A DNA stretch of 16,810 nucleotides from Firmicutes bacterium UBA2530 (GTDB lineage Bacteria; Bacillota; Clostridia; Tissierellales; Sedimentibacteraceae): assembly GCA_002340985.1 (NCBI GenBank), contig DDNC01000002.1, positions 224,181-240,990 on the forward strand. Direction: 5' to 3'. Below the pieces are notes generated by a model. It ran no database searches. It was not told where the DNA came from and saw only the letters and a program-made list of their open reading frames with translations. The stretch's first letter is position 1. Each line of letters begins with the position of its first letter. Shown here in pieces: positions 13,707 to 16,810 of this stretch. Made by a program: the position numbers and the translations under genes.

Positions 13707-13872
13707 CTATGCAAACGATCCAGAGCTTAAACTTTGTTTGCCCTCTATCAACTGGATAAACACCTTTGCTATTCGGGTCAAACTGTGTGCCTGCATTCTG
13801 TTTAATTTCTTTTATTGCATCGTCACAAGGCAGAGCTTTGTAATATACCTCCGGATATTTCTTAGGTTTGCT
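13707..13872 (-). pseudogene. Frameshifted C-terminal remnant of an HD-GYP c-di-GMP phosphodiesterase
   Basis: On the minus strand, 13872-13771 encodes YYKALPCDDAIKEIKQNAG followed by TQFDPN, the hallmark ending of HD-GYP domains (KALxxxEALxxIxxxAGTQFDP). After DPN the match continues in another frame at 13769 as AKVFIQLIEGKQ and stops at TAG (13709-13707), consistent with loss of two bases. A stop codon lies just upstream of the first part, and the catalytic HD and GYP motifs are absent. The stop overlaps the ribosome site of the diguanylate cyclase, so the two probably once formed a synthesis/degradation pair. Confidence 0.8.
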
Positions 13873-13959
13873 TTATATTACTAAAGTGTACCATATTTTG
13901 TTTTACATATCGACAAATTTCGCACAAATTTCATATATATCTATAACTTTTTTTGTTTT
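13873..13959. promoter_or_regulatory. Upstream region with phased direct repeats
   Basis: ACAAATTTC occurs at 13913-13921 and again at 13924-13932, an exact 9-bp direct repeat with 11-bp period. ACAAATTT also occurs at 9703-9710 before the response-regulator gene, in both places 59 bp upstream of the TTTGCGTATA element. The region must also hold the diguanylate cyclase promoter, but no convincing -35/-10 pair was seen on the minus strand. Confidence 0.35.
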
Positions 13960-13981
13960 CTCTTCGTAAGCTTTGCGTATA
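13960..13981 (+). promoter_or_regulatory. Candidate response-regulator operator before the VTC operon
   Basis: CTCTTCGTAA (13960-13969), two bases, then TTTGCGTATA (13972-13981). The CGTA cores are 11 bp apart. The same two elements, with one base change, lie before the response-regulator gene at 9748-9771. The distance to the start codon is about equal (97 and 93 bp). A further shared element, TTTTTCrGAGA, follows in both (13993-14003 and 9794-9804). Confidence 0.55.
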
Positions 13982-14029
13982 AACCGCTTTTGTTTTTCGG
14001 AGATATACTGAAAAACATATGGTAAGCTG

Positions 14030-14039
14030 TATATATAAA
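14030..14039 (+). promoter_or_regulatory. Probable -10 region of the VTC operon
   Basis: TATATATAAA provides TATATA or TATAAA as a -10 element. The TATAAA at 14034-14039 is 53 bp after the end of the candidate operator, the same distance as TATAAT from the matching element before the response-regulator gene. No clear -35 is present, in keeping with activator dependence. AAGGAG at 14064-14069 is the ribosome site. Confidence 0.4.
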
Positions 14040-14078
14040 TAAAAAACATATTTAAAACCGTAAAAGGAGATGAAGAAA

Positions 14079-14864
14079 ATGGCCATAGAAGTATTCAACA
14101 GATATGAAAATAAATATATGCTTGAAGCAAATACTTTTGAAAAACTTCAAAACAGACTTTCTGAATACATGAAGCTTGATGCATATAACGAGAATAAGGA
14201 AACCTATAGCATAACCAACCTGTATTATGATACACCGGATAATTACCTGATCCGCACCTCGCTTCAAAAACCTAAATACAAGGAAAAACTGCGGCTCAGA
14301 GCGTATGGTGTTCCATATTCGGGCGGGAAAGTATATGTAGAAATCAAAAAGAAGGTTGCGGGTCTTGTGAATAAGAGGCGCAGTACATTGAAACTTGAAG
14401 AAGCATATGCATTTCTTGAGTCAGGTGAACTTCCTGTTGAACAGCCATATCAAAATCGGCAGGTGCTTCGTGAGATAAATTATATATTACAAACCCATGA
14501 GCTTTATCCGGCATTATATCTGTCCTATGACAGGAGAGCATATTTTGGAATTGAGCAGAGCGATCTTCGAGTGTCCTTTGATTGCAACATTCGCACCAGA
14601 CGCCATGACTTGGCCTTGGAGTACGGAAGCTATGGAAATATGCTTCTGGACAGGGACTGCTGGCTGATGGAGATTAAAGCAGCCCAAAGCATACCATTGT
14701 GGCTATGCAAGCTGCTTTCGGAATATCAAATTTATCCCACCAGCTTTTCAAAGTATGGCTCAGAATATAGTCAAATGCTTGAGAAAGCAAAAACACCACA
14801 GCTTGTTTACAATTTTATCCCGCAAAGAGCGGCGCGGTCCCGTATGGCTGCCGTGAATATCTGA
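14079..14864 (+). CDS. VTC-domain polyphosphate polymerase-like protein
   Basis: This 261-residue protein belongs to the VTC domain family, related to the catalytic domain of yeast Vtc4, which makes inorganic polyphosphate from ATP within a tunnel of basic residues. The tunnel motifs are visible: RYENKY (Arg8, Glu10, Lys12), LYYDTPD at 48-54, KLRLRAYG (Lys70, Arg72, Arg74), VYVEIKKKV and NKRR, YDRRAYFG, MEIKA and SFSKYG. These cover the residues usually conserved for triphosphate and metal binding, so activity is plausible though unproven for bacterial members. ATG 14079 is chosen over ATG 14070 because AAGGAG (14064-14069) abuts the latter. It leads an operon with the DUF4956 protein (19 nt downstream) and the lipoprotein. 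Confidence 0.9.
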   Translation: MAIEVFNRYENKYMLEANTFEKLQNRLSEYMKLDAYNENKETYSITNLYYDTPDNYLIRTSLQKPKYKEKLRLRAYGVPYSGGKVYVEIKKKVAGLVNKRRSTLKLEEAYAFLESGELPVEQPYQNRQVLREINYILQTHELYPALYLSYDRRAYFGIEQSDLRVSFDCNIRTRRHDLALEYGSYGNMLLDRDCWLMEIKAAQSIPLWLCKLLSEYQIYPTSFSKYGSEYSQMLEKAKTPQLVYNFIPQRAARSRMAAVNI

Positions 14865-14883
14865 CAATGAAAGGAGAACATAT

Positions 14884-15570
14884 ATGTTTGATTCAATTTT
14901 TTCAGTAATAAGCGCGGATTCGGCTCTAACACTGCCCGGCTTGCTTACGGCTCTGGGGGTGGCACTTGTGCTTGGCTTGTCAGTCAGTCTGGTTTATATA
15001 AAAACTCATAAGACACATACGCCAACCCAAAGTTTTGCTCTTACACTTGTCACATTGCCTGTGGTGATTACAGTGATTATACTTCTGGTAGGAAACAATG
15101 TGGCACGGGCGTTCAGTCTGGCCGGAGCATTTTCCATCATACGATTCCGCAGTGCGCCGGGTGACCCTAAGGACATCACCTATGTGCTGATGTGCATGGC
15201 AGTCGGTCTGGCGGTGGGGATGGGATTTATTGCTTACGCGGTGGTTGTAGCTGCAGTGCTTTGCCTGATTATGATATTGCTTGAAGCCACAAAATTCGGG
15301 AAGATGAGAGGGACGGCAAAAGTGTTGAAAATAACTGTTCCTGAGAATTTAGATTATCAAAATACATTTGATATTATCATGCAAAAATACACGCTTTCAG
15401 CAACTCTGTACAAGGTTAAAACGACGGATCTGGGAAGTCTGTATGAACTATCCTACTCAGTAACTATGAAAGATGGTATCAGTGAAAAAGATTTTATCGA
15501 CGAACTGCGTTGCCGCAACGGTAACCTGAATATAACCCTGATACTTGATGCGCCTGCGGGCGAATTTTGA
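14884..15570 (+). CDS. DUF4956 membrane protein
   Basis: This 228-residue protein has four probable membrane segments (about 17-38, 52-70, 101-118 and 118-135) and a cytoplasmic C-terminal domain of about 90 residues. The family signature GAFSIIRFRSAPGDPKDITYV lies at about 81-101, between segments two and three. The C-terminal domain (KVLKITVPENLDYQNTF onward, with a KDFIDELRCRNGNLNITL end) resembles the small regulatory alpha/beta domains found after MgtC-like membrane proteins. It is the regular companion of VTC-domain proteins in bacteria, so a joint role in making or exporting polyphosphate or phosphate-linked surface material is inferred. RBS AAAGGAG is well placed. The stop is followed at once by the RBS of the next gene. 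Confidence 0.88.
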   Translation: MFDSIFSVISADSALTLPGLLTALGVALVLGLSVSLVYIKTHKTHTPTQSFALTLVTLPVVITVIILLVGNNVARAFSLAGAFSIIRFRSAPGDPKDITYVLMCMAVGLAVGMGFIAYAVVVAAVLCLIMILLEATKFGKMRGTAKVLKITVPENLDYQNTFDIIMQKYTLSATLYKVKTTDLGSLYELSYSVTMKDGISEKDFIDELRCRNGNLNITLILDAPAGEF

Positions 15571-15583
15571 AAGGAGACCAACT

Positions 15584-16810
15584 ATGAATATAAAAATAAC
15601 AGCAATCGTGCTTTCTGCGCTGCTGATTGCATCCTGTTTTGTGGGGTGTTCTGCAGATGGAGTAAACAACCCGGCAGCATCATCGCCTGTGGCATTGGAA
15701 ACAGCTGAGTCGTCATCCGAAGTACGGGATGACTCCACTCCGAGTGTAATACCTATTTCGTCAAGTCTTTCAAACAGCGACACAAATAGCGCATGGAGCG
15801 ATTCCGACACAAAAATAATTCTAAACGGCTCGTCTGCTTCAGTTTCCGGTTCTGGTGCGGCTGTGGACGGCAGTGTTGTCACGATTACGACAGAAGGAAC
15901 ATATGTCGTATCCGGAACGCTGTCCGATGGGCAAATTGTAATCGCGGCTACAAATACAGACAAGGTTCATCTGGTGCTGAATGGCGCGAATATCACGAAT
16001 GAGGCGGGGGCACCAATATATGCTTCTCAGTGTGATAAGCTGATCGTTACCCTGGCTGAAGGAACGCAAAATATCCTGACAGACGGCGGCTCGAACTTCA
16101 GGTATGCCGACACTGCGGAAGAGGAACCCAACGCTGCTCTGTTCTGTAAAGACGATCTGACCATTAACGGAACCGGCTCATTGACTGTCAACGCAGGCTT
16201 TAATAATGGCATAGGCAGCAAGGATGATCTTCTGATTGTCAGCGGTGATATTAAGATAAATTCCGTAAACCATGGTCTGCGGGGCAATGATTCGGTGACC
16301 ATTATAGACGGAAATTTGAGTATTAAGGCAGGAAACGACGGTATACAGACAAACAATACAAAGGATAGCTCCCTCGGCTGGATTCTCATTGAGAACGGTA
16401 CAATTGAGATAACCTCCGGACATGACGGCATACAGGCCGATGCGTCGGTCAGCATATCAGGCGGAGACTTCCATATCACAACAGGAGGAGTTTCTCCTTC
16501 AGACACCACGTCTGACAGCTACAAGGGGATTAAAGCAACCACCGACATCACGATTAGCGGAGGCAGCTTCACCATTGACAGTGATGATGACTGCATCCAC
16601 GCAAACGGCAATATCATCATTGAAGGAGGAACATTCACAATCGCATCAGGCGATGATGGAATGCACGCTGACGAAAATCTGACAATTAATGCAGGTACAA
16701 TTAAGGTAACTGAAGCCTATGAGGGACTTGAGGCGGCGAACGTCGTCGTAACCGGAGGTATTATAGAACTCGTGACCTCTGATGATGCGATTAACGCTGC
16801 AGGCGGTGCA
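15584..16810 (+). CDS. Secreted lipoprotein with Cthe_2159-like (DUF4353) repeat domain, 3' truncated by window
   Basis: The frame is open for 409 codons from ATG 15584 (AAGGAG at 15571-15576) to the window end. Residues 1-22 form a lipoprotein signal with two possible lipobox cysteines, Cys18 (IASC, better match) and Cys22 (FVGC). A Ser/Thr-rich linker follows to about residue 75. Then comes a Gly/Asp/Asn-rich repeat domain whose turns recur every 21-29 residues: GNDGIQTNN (250), GHDGIQADA (279), SDDDCIHANGN (333), GDDGMHADEN (356), AYEGLEAAN (378) and SDDAINAAGG (399). This is the carbohydrate-binding Cthe_2159-type beta-helix pattern, with acidic turns suited to calcium. The C. thermocellum relative binds polysaccharide. 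Encoded with VTC and DUF4956 genes, it is probably the surface component of the system. The remainder lies outside the window. Confidence 0.88.
   Translation, partial: MNIKITAIVLSALLIASCFVGCSADGVNNPAASSPVALETAESSSEVRDDSTPSVIPISSSLSNSDTNSAWSDSDTKIILNGSSASVSGSGAAVDGSVVTITTEGTYVVSGTLSDGQIVIAATNTDKVHLVLNGANITNEAGAPIYASQCDKLIVTLAEGTQNILTDGGSNFRYADTAEEEPNAALFCKDDLTINGTGSLTVNAGFNNGIGSKDDLLIVSGDIKINSVNHGLRGNDSVTIIDGNLSIKAGNDGIQTNNTKDSSLGWILIENGTIEITSGHDGIQADASVSISGGDFHITTGGVSPSDTTSDSYKGIKATTDITISGGSFTIDSDDDCIHANGNIIIEGGTFTIASGDDGMHADENLTINAGTIKVTEAYEGLEAANVVVTGGIIELVTSDDAINAAGGA

Noticed and set aside
14011..14051. Direct repeat AAAAACATAT (14011-14020 and 14042-14051) as an operator
   Set aside because: Low-complexity AT-rich sequence, one copy lies downstream of the probable transcription start, and it is not found before the response-regulator gene.
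15457..15963. 168-codon minus-strand frame opposite the DUF4956 and lipoprotein genes
   Set aside because: The plus-strand frames here have clear family signatures, lipobox and ribosome sites; the reverse frame arises from codon bias.
1..16810. CRISPR array, tRNA, rRNA, insertion sequence or prophage
   Set aside because: No regularly spaced repeats, cloverleaf, rRNA signature, transposase, integrase or phage structural gene was seen on either strand.

Overview
The window looks like chromosomal DNA from a low-GC, anaerobic, Gram-positive Firmicute, most likely a clostridium (Lachnospiraceae/Oscillospiraceae-type). The basis is the AT-rich intergenic DNA, strong GGAGG-type ribosome binding sites, and gene families typical of that group: YedE/TusA-like/DUF3343, VTC-domain + DUF4956 + Cthe_2159-like protein, and a Cache-GGDEF protein. 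No rRNA, tRNA, CRISPR array, transposase, integrase or phage gene was seen.

Layout. (1) 116-1673, minus strand: a compact three-gene selenium/sulfur handling operon (yedE-like membrane transporter, TusA-like sulfur carrier, DUF3343 Se/S-carrier-like protein), with a good promoter and a terminator hairpin at its end. (2) 1967-8742, plus strand: an AT-rich accessory run of small, functionally unrelated genes. The intact ones are two GNAT acetyltransferases, a DJ-1/PfpI protein, a GyrI-like protein, an isoprenylcysteine-methyltransferase-like membrane protein, an ANT(6)-like nucleotidyltransferase, a DUF1801 protein, a DUF89 protein and a PhnB-like VOC protein. Between them lie broken genes: GNAT N-terminal stubs, a GNAT C-terminus, a VOC C-terminus, a terpenoid-cyclase-like C-terminus, an alpha/beta-hydrolase C-terminus and a fossil of the DUF89 gene. 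This is a mosaic of gained and decayed genes. (3) 8886-9515, minus: a cytoplasmic-looking SIMPL-domain protein. (4) 9865-11965, plus: an OmpR-type response regulator and its sensor kinase. (5) 12098-13696, minus: a Cache-GGDEF diguanylate cyclase, preceded by the frameshifted tail of an HD-GYP phosphodiesterase gene. (6) 14079-16810, plus: a VTC-domain polyphosphate-polymerase-like protein, a DUF4956 membrane protein and a lipoprotein with a beta-helix-like repeat domain that runs off the window.

The most informative regulatory observation is a shared block upstream of the response-regulator gene and of the VTC operon. It reads CTCTyCGTAA, then 2-4 bases, then TTTGCGTATA, in the same orientation and about 95 bp before each start codon, and it contains CGTA half-sites phased by 11 bp. 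This suggests that the two-component system regulates itself and the neighbouring VTC/DUF4956/lipoprotein operon, with the c-di-GMP enzyme gene lying between them. That linkage is an inference from sequence alone.
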